DNA from: Archangium sp.
GTDB taxonomy: Bacteria; Myxococcota; Myxococcia; Myxococcales; Myxococcaceae
DNA length: 64,000 nt
Reading direction: 5' to 3'
NCBI GenBank assembly: GCA_022843845.1
Contig: JALHMW010000026.1
Location: forward strand, 1 to 64,000
Position numbers and translations under genes: made by a program. Shown here one piece after another: positions 1 to 8,221 of this stretch. The notes beneath the pieces were generated by a model. The model was given only the letters and a program-made list of their open reading frames with translations, made no database searches and was not told where the DNA came from. Position 1 is the first letter of the stretch. Each line of letters opens with the position of its first letter.

Positions 1-285
1 GCGGGTGGCTCGACCGCAGGCGGCTCCGCTGGTGGCTCGACTGCAGGCGGCTCTGCTGGTGGCTCGACTGCAGGCGGCTCTGCGGGTGGCTCGACCGCTG
101 GCGGCTCCGCAGGTGGCTCGACCGCTGGCGGCTCCGCGGGTGGCTCGACCGCTGGCGGCTCCGCAGGTGGCTCGACTGCAGGCGGCTCCGCGGGTGGCTC
201 GACCGCTGGCGGCTCCGCGGGTGGCTCCACCGCTGGCGGCTCCGCGGGTGGCTCCACCGCTGGCGGCTCCGCGGGTGGCTCCACC
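1..285 (+). repeat. 27-bp in-frame tandem repeat encoding a Gly/Ser/Thr/Ala linker
   Basis: About ten and a half copies of a 27-bp unit encode a nine-residue A-G-G-S-T-A-G-G-S period. Copies differ by a few silent changes (tcg/tcc, act/acc, gct/gca). The array begins at or before the window edge. Because the unit is a multiple of three, copy-number change lengthens or shortens the linker without shifting frame. Linkers of this composition follow the lipobox in other proteins of this window, for example the lipoprotein at 61881-62843. Confidence 0.9.
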
Positions 286-1424
286 ACCGATGGCGGCGCT
301 CTGGTGATGGTGACCCTCCCGAACAGCCGCTTCATCGGAATCGCGCAGGTCGCCGTCGGAGCAGCCCCCACTCAAACCGTCATCGCGACGGTGCGCGAGC
401 CGATTGACGGAGGCTCTTCCATTCTCGAAGGGTGGGCCGCGAACGGGAGCGCAACGCCGTCGCGGACCCGGCTGATTCAGTGGATGGGCGGCTATCGGGC
501 GACTGCCATCGCATCGAACACCAACCAGATTGCCATGGCCGTGCGGACTCCGATCGGCCTGAGCGTGGAGTTGATGGTTCGAGCTTCGTGAACACTGGGT
601 TCTCCACGCTCGAGATCGGCGTCACCGATGCGGGCATCTCGCGGCTGGCGATGGTTCCGGGCATGGACGCTGTCTTCGCGTTCGTTCAGGGCCATGGAAC
701 CCCGTCTGGCAGCGCACGTTTCCTTCGGGCGGCAAATCAGAGCTCATTTTCGACGGCCTATTCGCCGATGGACGGGGGGCTCGCCTACGGAGACGACATC
801 ATCAACGCGTCCCTTCCAAACACACCGCGTCTGTTGCTGACGTCGCGTTGTCCCCACACCTGCTCCTTCGGCGGCACGGCCGTCGCCACGACAGGTCTGG
901 CAGCCCGCTTTGCGCTGATGACCTACGACCCCAACACCTTCAGCCTCCCCTTGGTGGCCACGCACGCGCCGGTGGATGGTGGCTTCTCACCCAGCGAGGT
1001 GCTGCGGGCCGCGAGTGACGGCAACACCTTCTTCTACCTCGCAGGCCAGGCCTCGAACGGTGAACTCCTCGTCGAGCGAAGGTTCGCAACGAACGGCACG
1101 CTCACGAACGAGATGTGGAGATCGACAGGCCCCCTTCGGCTCGTCGACATCAGGCGGTCACCCAACGGCTCGGCGGTGGTGCTGCTCGCGACCTACGAGG
1201 CGGCCAACGTGTCATTCAACATGACGACGCTCCCCCACACGTTAGAGAACCAACGGAACGTGGTGGTCATTCGCATCGACGCTGGGGGCACCGTCACCTC
1301 GACCGCCTTCAACCTCCCGGGCGATCAACAGGCAGTGGGCTTCGCGGGTGGAGGCAACGGCTTTCTCCACATCGCCATCAACCAGGGGAACGACGCCGTG
1401 CTGTGGCGAGTCCCCGAGCCGTAG
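1..1424 (+). pseudogene. Gly-rich-linker secreted protein, 5' partial, interrupted by a -1 frameshift near 568
   Basis: The reading frame entering at base 1 encodes the Gly/Ser linker and then a globular stretch, and stops at 591. A second frame, open across the break to 1424, continues the same kind of sequence with no start or ribosome-binding site of its own. At 565-570 the sequence reads gtg gag; one more G in the G pair would give gtg gga gtt gat ggt and restore a continuous frame into D-G-S-S-F-V-N-T-G. The downstream part (about 280 residues) has several xDGG and NGxxxx turns and looks like an extracellular beta-rich domain, possibly a propeller, but I do not recognise a family. The N-terminus, presumably a signal peptide or lipobox, lies upstream of the window. 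A one-base error in a G run or a real recent mutation both fit. Confidence 0.7.
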
Positions 1425-1535
1425 CGTCGACGCTGGTTGGTTCGAAGCGTTGCTCGAGGTGCTGATGCCGCGGTCGGTCCACGCCGTGTCGTGATCGACG
1501 TTGGAACACTGCGGCGGTGTGCCAGAAACCACGCC

Positions 1536-3428
1536 ATGACCGAGCTCACGAAACGACCGACCGGAGCCGCTGTCGGCGCCGCCGTCAGCCCCTTCATCGG
1601 GCTACCGTTGACCTTCGTCTTCCTCCTCTTCACCGTCGGCCTCGGCGTCCAGGACGAGTACGGCGGCGGCCCGTTCGGCAACGTAAGCAACGCATGGGTC
1701 GAAGGCGGCTGGGGCATGTACCTGATCGTCGGCGCCGGCGGAGCGTTCTCCCTCGTCGCCGCGGTGCTCATGTTCTTCGGGGTGCAGCGCGGCTCGGCGG
1801 TCGTGCTCGCCAACGCGCCGCTCGCGAGTGCGCTCGTGGCGGTGGGCTCCTTCGGGTACTGGACTGGGATGAACGGCGCCATCGCGGCGATCGCGGGCGC
1901 CCATCCGGCCGACCGCGCGACGATTCTCGCCGGCGCGACGGGAGAGGCACTCAACACCACCGTGTTCGGCCTCTGCGCCATGAGCGGTCTGCTGGGCGCG
2001 CTGATTCCCGGCCTGCTCCTGGGCGTCATCGCGCAGACCGGCATGGCCCGCCGGCTCCTCGTCATCGCGATGGGCGTGTTCGGCAGCCTGATGCTCGTGT
2101 CGTGGGTGCTCGCCAGCCGGCTGGCCGAGCTCATGGGCAGCTTCAAGGCCGTCGCGCATGCCTCCCCGGCTGACCGCCTCACCATTCTCATCGGTGTTGG
2201 CGAAGAGCTCTCGAGGTACCGGCTCTTCGTGCTGGCGGCGATGGGGCTCCTGCTGGTGGTGGTGGCGGGTGGCGCTGTCCTGCTGAAGCGCTCGCCGAAG
2301 CTGGCCGTCGCGGTGCCGCTGCTGGGCCTGGGCGGGTTGTTCGGGTTCGGGGCGCAGGCCTTCGTGGAGCAGCGGGTGAGTTCGGCCGCTGCGACGTTGG
2401 CTTCGAAGCCGCTCGGGCTCGTCGCGCTGGAAGGCGTCAGCACCTTCGCGCCGGACCGGTGCGTGCAGACGAGCGCGCTCATCGAGTGTGATGCCGATGG
2501 CTTCAAAGGCGCGATCCGGCAGGAAGTGCTCGTCGATGAGCTGGAGGCCGGCGTCAGACAGGACGACCCGGAGGACGTGGACTCCGAGCCGCGGGTACGA
2601 CTCGGGCTTGCTCGAGGCGCCCAGGCCACCGCGACCTGGGAGTTCCTCACGACGGCAGCGAGGGCACGCGTTCGCAGGGTTGCGCTCGTGGGAGAAGGAA
2701 CGCCTCGCGAGGTGAAGCTCCCTGCGGAGATCGAGGTCGTCGCGAAGGCGCTCGACGGGCCCTTCCGCATGGTGGCCATCGGTCTCGCGCCCGAGGGTTC
2801 AGGCTGCGGCCAATCCTGTACACGCGCCACGGTCGAAGGCGACGCGCTGGTGGTTGATGGACAGAAGTGGACCGCCACGTCGATCGACCCCTTGGGCGGC
2901 CGGTTGGAGAAGCAGGTCGCCATCACGATGAATCCCGCGCTCGAGCCCGAGACGTTGGTGAAGCTCGGGATGGCCGCCGTGGCGAACCAACGGAGACTCG
3001 TCGTGCTGTTCCCTGACTCCGTCTTCACCCGCGTCGAACCGACGGAGGAGAAACAAACGATCAAGGAGTCCGAGCGGGAGAAGGTGACCTCGCTGATGGC
3101 GAAGATGTTCGGGGGTGACGCTGAGGCGCTCTCCGGACTGAGCAAGGAGCAGCTCCAAAGCGTCGTGCGGAAGCACGTGAAGGAAATGAAGGACTGTTAC
3201 GAGCGCGGGCTGGTGAAGAATCCGACCCTCGAGGGGAAAATCGTCTTGAGCTGGGACGTCGAGAAGGACGGCTCGGTCGCCGAGGTCGAGGTCGAGAGCA
3301 ACACGATGAAAGACCCCGAGGTGACCCGGTGTCTCTCGGCTCGCCCGGCGACGTGGAAGTTCCCGAAGCCCGCCGGTGGAGAGCCGGTGCGCGTCTCCTA
3401 TCCCTTCGTGTTTTCGCCCGCGCAGTAG
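1536..3428 (+). CDS. Polytopic membrane protein with AgmX/PglI-type C-terminal domain
   Basis: This 630-residue protein starts at the ATG beginning M-T-E-L-T-K; the open frame extends further upstream, but that part is Arg-rich and looks untranslated. The N-terminal 300 residues contain about seven hydrophobic segments (for example near residues 15-35, 60-85, 155-180, 190-215 and 240-265). A soluble middle region follows. The last 95 residues match the myxobacterial AgmX/PglI C-terminal domain: a helix with K-D-C-Y-E-R-G, then L-E-G-K-I-V-L-S-W, a second Cys in V-T-R-C-L, and a closing Y-P-F-V-F. This domain is TonB-like in layout and is usually extracytoplasmic; the paired cysteines probably form a disulfide. 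A second copy of the domain is fused to the sigma factor at 44120-45325. The function is unknown; an envelope or motility role is inferred only from the family. The 3' end overlaps the convergent epimerase gene by 31 bp. Confidence 0.75.
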   Translation: MTELTKRPTGAAVGAAVSPFIGLPLTFVFLLFTVGLGVQDEYGGGPFGNVSNAWVEGGWGMYLIVGAGGAFSLVAAVLMFFGVQRGSAVVLANAPLASALVAVGSFGYWTGMNGAIAAIAGAHPADRATILAGATGEALNTTVFGLCAMSGLLGALIPGLLLGVIAQTGMARRLLVIAMGVFGSLMLVSWVLASRLAELMGSFKAVAHASPADRLTILIGVGEELSRYRLFVLAAMGLLLVVVAGGAVLLKRSPKLAVAVPLLGLGGLFGFGAQAFVEQRVSSAAATLASKPLGLVALEGVSTFAPDRCVQTSALIECDADGFKGAIRQEVLVDELEAGVRQDDPEDVDSEPRVRLGLARGAQATATWEFLTTAARARVRRVALVGEGTPREVKLPAEIEVVAKALDGPFRMVAIGLAPEGSGCGQSCTRATVEGDALVVDGQKWTATSIDPLGGRLEKQVAITMNPALEPETLVKLGMAAVANQRRLVVLFPDSVFTRVEPTEEKQTIKESEREKVTSLMAKMFGGDAEALSGLSKEQLQSVVRKHVKEMKDCYERGLVKNPTLEGKIVLSWDVEKDGSVAEVEVESNTMKDPEVTRCLSARPATWKFPKPAGGEPVRVSYPFVFSPAQ

Positions 3429-4297
3429 CCCCGACGGAGATCCTCGGCGATCGCGCCGCGCGCTCCCAACACCAGGCCCAGCTCACGCTCGAGCTTCCCC
3501 GTGTCGAACACGAAGGGACCGCCCCCGCGATCCTCGACCACCACGCGCGATCGCGAACCGGTCGCCTCGACCGCCATCCGTGCGATCTCCTCCCACGTCA
3601 CCGCCTCGCGCGAGACCGCGAGGTACGTCTGCCTGTTCACCCCCGCGCGAAGGAGCCGCACGTACACCTGCGCGAGCTCCCGCGCGGCCACGAACTGGCG
3701 CCCCTCCTCCTTCCCCACGATCAGGTCGTCACCGCGGCGCGCGCGGTCCAGCAGGTCCTTGATGAGCGGGTACAGAACGACGCGCGCTCCGTCCACGCTC
3801 GGCCCGCCCACCGTGGGGCCCGGGCGCACGATGTTGCAGCGCATCTTCGACTGCCACGAGACCGCACCGAGGAAGAGCTCGTTCGACGCCTTCGCGGCAC
3901 CGTACGCGTCCGTAGGCGAGAGGCGCACCGTCTCGTCCATGTGCGCCGTGAAGGGTTTGTGCACCGCAGTCGACGACGTGTAGACGAGCTGCTCGACGCC
4001 GGCCTCGGCCGCAGCGAGGAAGACGGTCGTCGACGCGCGCACGTCCTCCACCCCCATCGGATCGTCGTCGCTCCAGACCACCGCGTTGTGGATGCACGCG
4101 TCGTGGCCGCGCGCCGCGTCGCGAACGGCGCCCAGGTCGTCCAGGCGGCCCGAGACCACGGACACCCTCGCGCCGAGGCTCGCGGGCATCGTGCGCGGAT
4201 CGCGCGCGTAGACGGTGATCGCGTCGCCCGCGTCGAGCAGCGCGGCGACGAGGTGCGTGCCGATGTAGCCGGTGCCGCCGGTGATGAAGACGCGCAT
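3398..4297 (-). CDS. NAD(P)-dependent epimerase/dehydratase (extended SDR family)
   Basis: This 299-residue protein starts M-R-V-F-I-T-G-G-T-G-Y-I-G. The Rossmann dinucleotide motif GxxGxxG is at residues 7-13, and the catalytic Y-x-x-x-K is Y132-GAA-K136, preceded by the expected S-S-T at 108-110. The length is typical for NAD-dependent epimerases/dehydratases acting on nucleotide sugars or related keto compounds. The substrate cannot be read from the sequence. The gene is the last of a minus-strand run and converges on the membrane-protein gene, overlapping its 3' end by 31 bp. Confidence 0.85.
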   Translation of the reverse strand: MRVFITGGTGYIGTHLVAALLDAGDAITVYARDPRTMPASLGARVSVVSGRLDDLGAVRDAARGHDACIHNAVVWSDDDPMGVEDVRASTTVFLAAAEAGVEQLVYTSSTAVHKPFTAHMDETVRLSPTDAYGAAKASNELFLGAVSWQSKMRCNIVRPGPTVGGPSVDGARVVLYPLIKDLLDRARRGDDLIVGKEEGRQFVAARELAQVYVRLLRAGVNRQTYLAVSREAVTWEEIARMAVEATGSRSRVVVEDRGGGPFVFDTGKLERELGLVLGARGAIAEDLRRGYCAGENTKG

Positions 4298-4327
4298 GGG
4301 CCGAGGAGCCTCGCCGTCGGTGGCGCC

Positions 4328-5080
4328 CTATTCAATCGTCAACACAGGCACGAGCGTCTGCCCTCGACGGCACCTCGTCACGGTTGCCTGCCACGGCACG
4401 TTGTCATCACCAACGCTGTTGACGTGGAGCCATTGGACCTCGATCGGCCGCGCGCTGGTGACCGTCCCGCCGTTCTCCTCCCACGACACCGGCTCGGTCA
4501 CGTACTGCATCAAAAGAGTCACCTCGCTCGGCAGTGAGCCCTGGCCCGCACACTCGAACACCGCCCGCACCTGCGCATCGGGGAGCTGATTGCCGTGTGA
4601 GCGCGTCGCGGGACACGCCTCGATGCGGTCGAACATCGTCCCCAGCTCGTCGCGATACCACTCGAGCGCCTTCGTCAGGCGCTGACGCGACTGCTCCCGA
4701 TGGCTCAGCCACCGCTGCGCTGCACACACCGCGCGGCAGGAGAAACGGACCGAGACGTCCAGCGCCGTCGACTTCGCCTCACACTCCTCGCGCAGGCCCT
4801 GACGCGACCGCGGCGCGTCCGGAAACGCGGTGAGGCTGCGCTCCAGTGGCGCACAGGCGCCGCTCTCCCAGGTCTTCACATCACTCGCCAGCACCACTGA
4901 CTGCCACGTCGGGGCGAGCAGTGCGGGAGCGGGCTGCGTCGTCGAGCACTCAGCGAAGCGCGCCGGGTCGAGCGACGTCGTCTTGCGAGGGGCGGTCTTC
5001 TCGAGCACCAGCGGCCTGGCGTTCCGCGAACCCGCGCACGCCGTGACGACGAACAGGAGCAGCGCCGCTCGCCTCACCAT
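4328..5080 (-). CDS. Exported Cys-containing lipoprotein, paralogue of the upstream gene
   Basis: The protein has 250 residues when started at M-V-R-R-A; an ATG 15 bp further upstream is also possible. A lipoprotein signal peptide is clear: Arg-Arg, a hydrophobic core, then the lipobox V-T-A-C. The mature part has about eight cysteines and a helical segment with L-R-E-E-C and C-R-A-V-C-A-A-Q-R. The same layout appears in the upstream gene (F-Q-K-E-C, then C-L-R-V-C-V-V-E-R), so the two look like diverged tandem duplicates. The start overlaps the upstream stop by seven bases (ATGGTGA), implying translational coupling. I recognise no family. It is probably an outer-membrane or periplasmic lipoprotein. 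Confidence 0.7.
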   Translation of the reverse strand: MVRRAALLLFVVTACAGSRNARPLVLEKTAPRKTTSLDPARFAECSTTQPAPALLAPTWQSVVLASDVKTWESGACAPLERSLTAFPDAPRSRQGLREECEAKSTALDVSVRFSCRAVCAAQRWLSHREQSRQRLTKALEWYRDELGTMFDRIEACPATRSHGNQLPDAQVRAVFECAGQGSLPSEVTLLMQYVTEPVSWEENGGTVTSARPIEVQWLHVNSVGDDNVPWQATVTRCRRGQTLVPVLTIE

Positions 5081-5766
5081 CGAGCGATTCCCCATTGGGT
5101 GAGCCCACAGCCTGCGGCGACCAATCGCGTCTCCAGCCTGAGCCGCGGCCCTCCGGGATAGAGCCAGCCCTCGGCGCGCACGGAGCGCTGGTGCTCGGGC
5201 CCCGACACCTCGAGGCGGATCGGCGATGGCGGCGCAGCGACCCGCTCCCGCTTGAGCCACTCGCGCACCTCGGTTCCCAGGCGCGTTGGCTTTCGCCACG
5301 GCAGCGACAGGTCGAGCGCGCGCACGGTCCTCAAGAAGATGAGGCGTGCACTCGCGCGGCGACGTTCGACGACGCAGACCCGAAGGCACGGGTCCTTCAC
5401 CGCCGCGGGGAGCCCCGAGGCGGCGGCGCCGCACTCCTTCTGGAACGTCGTGTCTTCGAGGTCGTGGTCTTCGCCGAGCGTGACGAGCCGCTTCCTCATC
5501 GGCTCGCAGACCCCATCACAGGCGTCGACGGCCTCGCGCTCCGCGTTCACCAACAGGGTCGAAACGTCAGATCCGAGAGGAATGCTCCGACCTGGGGGAA
5601 AGCACGTACCGCGCGCCGCGAGCTCATCAGGGAAGAGCTCGTGCTCGATGGGCACCGACGGCGCGAAAAACTCCGGGAGATCGACCCCGTGTGGGTCGCA
5701 GCGGCCTTCCTGCGCGAACGAGGCGCTCGCGAGCAACACCCAAAGACCGATGACGAAACGAACCAT
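5074..5766 (-). CDS. Exported Cys-containing protein, paralogue of the downstream lipoprotein
   Basis: This 230-residue protein starts at M-V-R-F-V-I-G-L-W; the frame is open for 19 more codons upstream, but this start gives a clean signal peptide cleaved after A-S-F-A. The mature protein has about nine cysteines, including C-D-G-V-C and C-L-R-V-C. It shares the middle Cys/helix arrangement and a C-terminal beta-rich region ending near C-G-L-T-Q-W with its neighbour at 4328-5080. It has no lipobox, so it is predicted soluble in the periplasm or secreted. Together with the neighbour it forms a two-gene coupled unit. The function is unknown. Confidence 0.65.
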   Translation of the reverse strand: MVRFVIGLWVLLASASFAQEGRCDPHGVDLPEFFAPSVPIEHELFPDELAARGTCFPPGRSIPLGSDVSTLLVNAEREAVDACDGVCEPMRKRLVTLGEDHDLEDTTFQKECGAAASGLPAAVKDPCLRVCVVERRRASARLIFLRTVRALDLSLPWRKPTRLGTEVREWLKRERVAAPPSPIRLEVSGPEHQRSVRAEGWLYPGGPRLRLETRLVAAGCGLTQWGIARW

Positions 5767-5838
5767 GTCGAGGCGGCTCCCGGGTGAAGCGAAGCGCCTT
5801 CGACGTAGAGAACCAAGCGGCATTCACCGTCAGGGCGC

Positions 5839-6618
5839 TCACTGCGCGGCGCGCTGGAGCTCGTCGAAGCCGGGCAGGCTCGAGAGATCGGGCACCACGA
5901 CGATCTCGATGCGCCGGTTGGCCGCCTGGTTCTCGGGCGTGTCGTTGGGCCGGGCCGGCATGCTGTCGCCGTAGCTGGCGGCGCTGATCCGGTCTGGCGG
6001 CAGGCCCGCTTCGGTCATCGTGCGCAGCACCGTCAGCGCGCGCGCCGAGGCCAGCTCCCAGTTGGTCTTGTACGCACCCTTCCCGCTCAGCGGAATGTTG
6101 TCGGTGTGGCCCTCGACCTGGAACTTGCGGCTGGGAATCGAGGTGAGGAGCGCCGCGACCTCGACGATGGCCGCCTTGCCCTCCTTCGAGAGGTTCGCCG
6201 ACCCCGACGAGAAGAGAATGTCGGTGGCGAGCTCCACCACCATGCGGCCTTCACGAATGCGCACCTTCAGCTTGCCGGCGTCGATGAGCGACTTGAACTT
6301 GTCGAGCAGCGCCTTGAACTCGGCGATGCGCGACTCGGTCTCTTCCTTGCGCTTGCGTAGATCGGTCAGCGCGCTCTCGAGGGCAGACTTGTCGGTCTTC
6401 GACTGGCCGTACGCCGACTCGAGCTCCGCCAGCTTGGCCGACAGCGCCTTCGACTTCGCCTCTTCACGCGCCAGCGCTGCGCGGGTGCTCTCGAGCTCAC
6501 CGTCGCGCGTCTTCAGGGTCGTGGTCGTGGTGTCGTAGTCGGTCTTCAACAGGTCGTACGTGTTCTGCGGGACGCATGCACCGAGGAGGAATGGCAGCCA
6601 GATGAGGTGTTTTCCCAT
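5839..6618 (-). CDS. OmpA/MotB-domain lipoprotein with coiled coil
   Basis: This 259-residue protein has a lipoprotein signal (lipobox L-G-A-C, Cys15). Residues 25-115 form a long charged coiled coil rich in Lys, Glu and Ala. Residues 125-250 form an OmpA-like peptidoglycan-binding domain with D-I-L-F-S-S-G-S-A-N-L, then V-E-G-H-T-D-N and the A-S-A-R-A-L helix, and R-R-I-E-I-V near the end. Such proteins tether the outer membrane to peptidoglycan; the coiled coil would act as a spacer. It lies downstream of queC on the same strand with a 74-bp gap, so it could share a transcript. The exact role is inferred from the domain only. Confidence 0.85.
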   Translation of the reverse strand: MGKHLIWLPFLLGACVPQNTYDLLKTDYDTTTTTLKTRDGELESTRAALAREEAKSKALSAKLAELESAYGQSKTDKSALESALTDLRKRKEETESRIAEFKALLDKFKSLIDAGKLKVRIREGRMVVELATDILFSSGSANLSKEGKAAIVEVAALLTSIPSRKFQVEGHTDNIPLSGKGAYKTNWELASARALTVLRTMTEAGLPPDRISAASYGDSMPARPNDTPENQAANRRIEIVVVPDLSSLPGFDELQRAAQ

Positions 6619-6692
6619 ACGGCGTCCCTAATACTTTGATTTCAAACCATCAAGTTTGGAGTCGAAGAAGTCCGTCGGGAATGACGCGCGGC

Positions 6693-7391
6693 TCAGCTCG
6701 GGCTCTTCGTGCTGTATCGCGTCGGATCGGCCACGCCCGCGTCCACGAAGCCCTTCTTCCGCAGCAGGCAGCTGTCACACCGCCCGCACGCGCCACCATC
6801 CATCGCAGGGTCGTAACAGCTATGCGTGAGCGAGTAGTCGACGCCCGCCGCCAGCCCCGCGCGAATGATGTCTGCCTTCGTCATGCCCGACAGCGGAGCG
6901 TGCACCGTGAAGCGCTTCCCCTCGACGCCTGCCTTCGTCGCCAGGCTCGCGAGTTGCTCGAAGGCGCGAATGAACTCGGGCCGGCAGTCGGGGTAGCCCG
7001 AGTAATCGACCGCGTTGACGCCGATGTAGAGGTCGGTCGCTCCAACTACTTCGGCGAGGCCAAGCGCGAGCCCCAGGAAGATGGTGTTCCGCGCGGGCAC
7101 GTAGGTGACGGGGATCTCGGCCTTCACCTGCGAGACGTCATCATGTTTCGGAACCTCGATGGAGTCGGTCAACGCGGAGCCGCCGATCGCGCGCAGGTCG
7201 ACGGTGACGACACGGTGATCGGTGACGCCCATGGCGTTGGCGACCGTCTTCGCGCGCTCAAGCTCGACCGAGTGCCGCTGCCCGTACGAGATCGACAGAC
7301 ACACCGGCTCGAACCCGTCACGGCGGGCGAGCGCGAGGCACGTCGTCGAGTCGAGGCCGCCTGACAGCAACACCACCGCACGCTTCGTCAT
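6693..7391 (-). CDS. queC: 7-cyano-7-deazaguanine synthase QueC
   Basis: QueC converts 7-carboxy-7-deazaguanine to preQ0 using ATP and ammonia, in the queuosine tRNA-modification pathway, in the cytoplasm. The 232-residue protein has the PP-loop S-G-G-L-D-S at residues 10-15, the substrate-pocket region V-P-A-R-N-T, and the C-terminal zinc site formed by C192, C202, C205 and C208 (H-S-C-Y-D-P, then C-G-R-C-D-S-C). Length and motifs are standard. No other queuosine gene is in the window. Its ATG overlaps the stop of the upstream lipoprotein gene by four bases (ATGA), so it is likely translated by coupling to that gene. Confidence 0.96.
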   Translation of the reverse strand: MTKRAVVLLSGGLDSTTCLALARRDGFEPVCLSISYGQRHSVELERAKTVANAMGVTDHRVVTVDLRAIGGSALTDSIEVPKHDDVSQVKAEIPVTYVPARNTIFLGLALGLAEVVGATDLYIGVNAVDYSGYPDCRPEFIRAFEQLASLATKAGVEGKRFTVHAPLSGMTKADIIRAGLAAGVDYSLTHSCYDPAMDGGACGRCDSCLLRKKGFVDAGVADPTRYSTKSPS

Positions 7392-8212
7392 CGGCGCTCT
7401 CCCACCAGGGTGTAGTTCACCATGCAGTCATCACAGCCCGGCGCACAGGCCGGCTCCGGTGCTCCCGCGTCCTGCAGCGCGACGGAGAACTCCAGCTCTC
7501 CGCACGCGTAGAGCGCGTCGAAGCCCTCCGCGGTCTGCCCCGGGCCGGTGATGCCTCCATCGGGCCCAGGCGGAGTGGGCACGCCGCCATCGAGCGGGTT
7601 GGCCGGACACGTGCGCCCGACGGCTTCACTCTGACTGCGGCTCAGCAGCGAGAAGCGAATGCGCTCCGTCGCGATCGTCGGCCGGCAGCCGCCACACGAA
7701 GGGAACAGGCGACGTACCGCCGCGGAGCTGTCGAGCACCTGCCCGTCCCACCCGGCGTCACGCGGGTAGCCTCCGCCCAGCGTCAACCACGCCTGGCCGG
7801 TCGACGACTCCCGCGTCACCGTCGCCGAGAAGCGGAACGCCGCGGGCACGACGTCGACGAGCGGACACCACAGCCCGCCGTCGGCGCGAAGCGCGCCCAC
7901 GCCGCCGTCGTCGAGGGCGCGCACCGGCTCGGCGGCGATCGAGTACTCGCCGAGGTTCTCGTCGCCCGGTGGCGGTGGGAGCGGAGGGCATCCGGCCAGC
8001 ACCACGAGGAGCGCGACACACGTCGAGGCCCGCAGCGACGTCAGGAGGACACCTGCCGCTGCGCCGGCGTTGATGCCCAGTTCGACGTCGGCCTCTCGGC
8101 AGAGGGCGAGGTGCTCGCGCCCGATGATTGCCGCTTCATCGGCACGACTTGCGAAGGACACGCGCTCCGCAGACGCCAGGAAGCCCTCTTGCGCGCGGCG
8201 ACCCATCACCAA
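7388..8212 (-). CDS. Putative lipoprotein with Gly/Pro-rich region; start uncertain
   Basis: This is a 274-residue frame. A lipoprotein-like signal (hydrophobic L-L-V-V-L-A-G-C followed by P-P-L-P-P-P-P) appears only at about residues 60-76, far from the first ATG. I see no in-frame ATG, GTG or TTG close to it; CTG codons are the nearest options. Either translation begins at the upstream starts (8212 or 8206) and the signal is internal, or a non-standard start is used. The mature part has several cysteine pairs ([12 protein letters not shown]) and a [11 protein letters not shown] linker. No family is recognised. It sits 9 bp below the giant TPR gene and overlaps queC by 4 bp, so it belongs to that operon. 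Confidence 0.6.
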   Translation of the reverse strand: MVMGRRAQEGFLASAERVSFASRADEAAIIGREHLALCREADVELGINAGAAAGVLLTSLRASTCVALLVVLAGCPPLPPPPGDENLGEYSIAAEPVRALDDGGVGALRADGGLWCPLVDVVPAAFRFSATVTRESSTGQAWLTLGGGYPRDAGWDGQVLDSSAAVRRLFPSCGGCRPTIATERIRFSLLSRSQSEAVGRTCPANPLDGGVPTPPGPDGGITGPGQTAEGFDALYACGELEFSVALQDAGAPEPACAPGCDDCMVNYTLVGERR

Positions 8213-8221
8213 CTTACGCGC

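Noticed and set aside
1..285. Possible CRISPR array from the regular repeats at the left edge
   Set aside because: The 27-bp units are directly adjacent with no spacers and encode an in-frame Gly/Ser/Thr/Ala linker.
1325..3145. 606-codon minus-strand frame over the AgmX-tailed membrane protein
   Set aside because: Ser/Pro/Thr-rich composition with no recognisable domain; the plus-strand frame has membrane helices and a known C-terminal domain.
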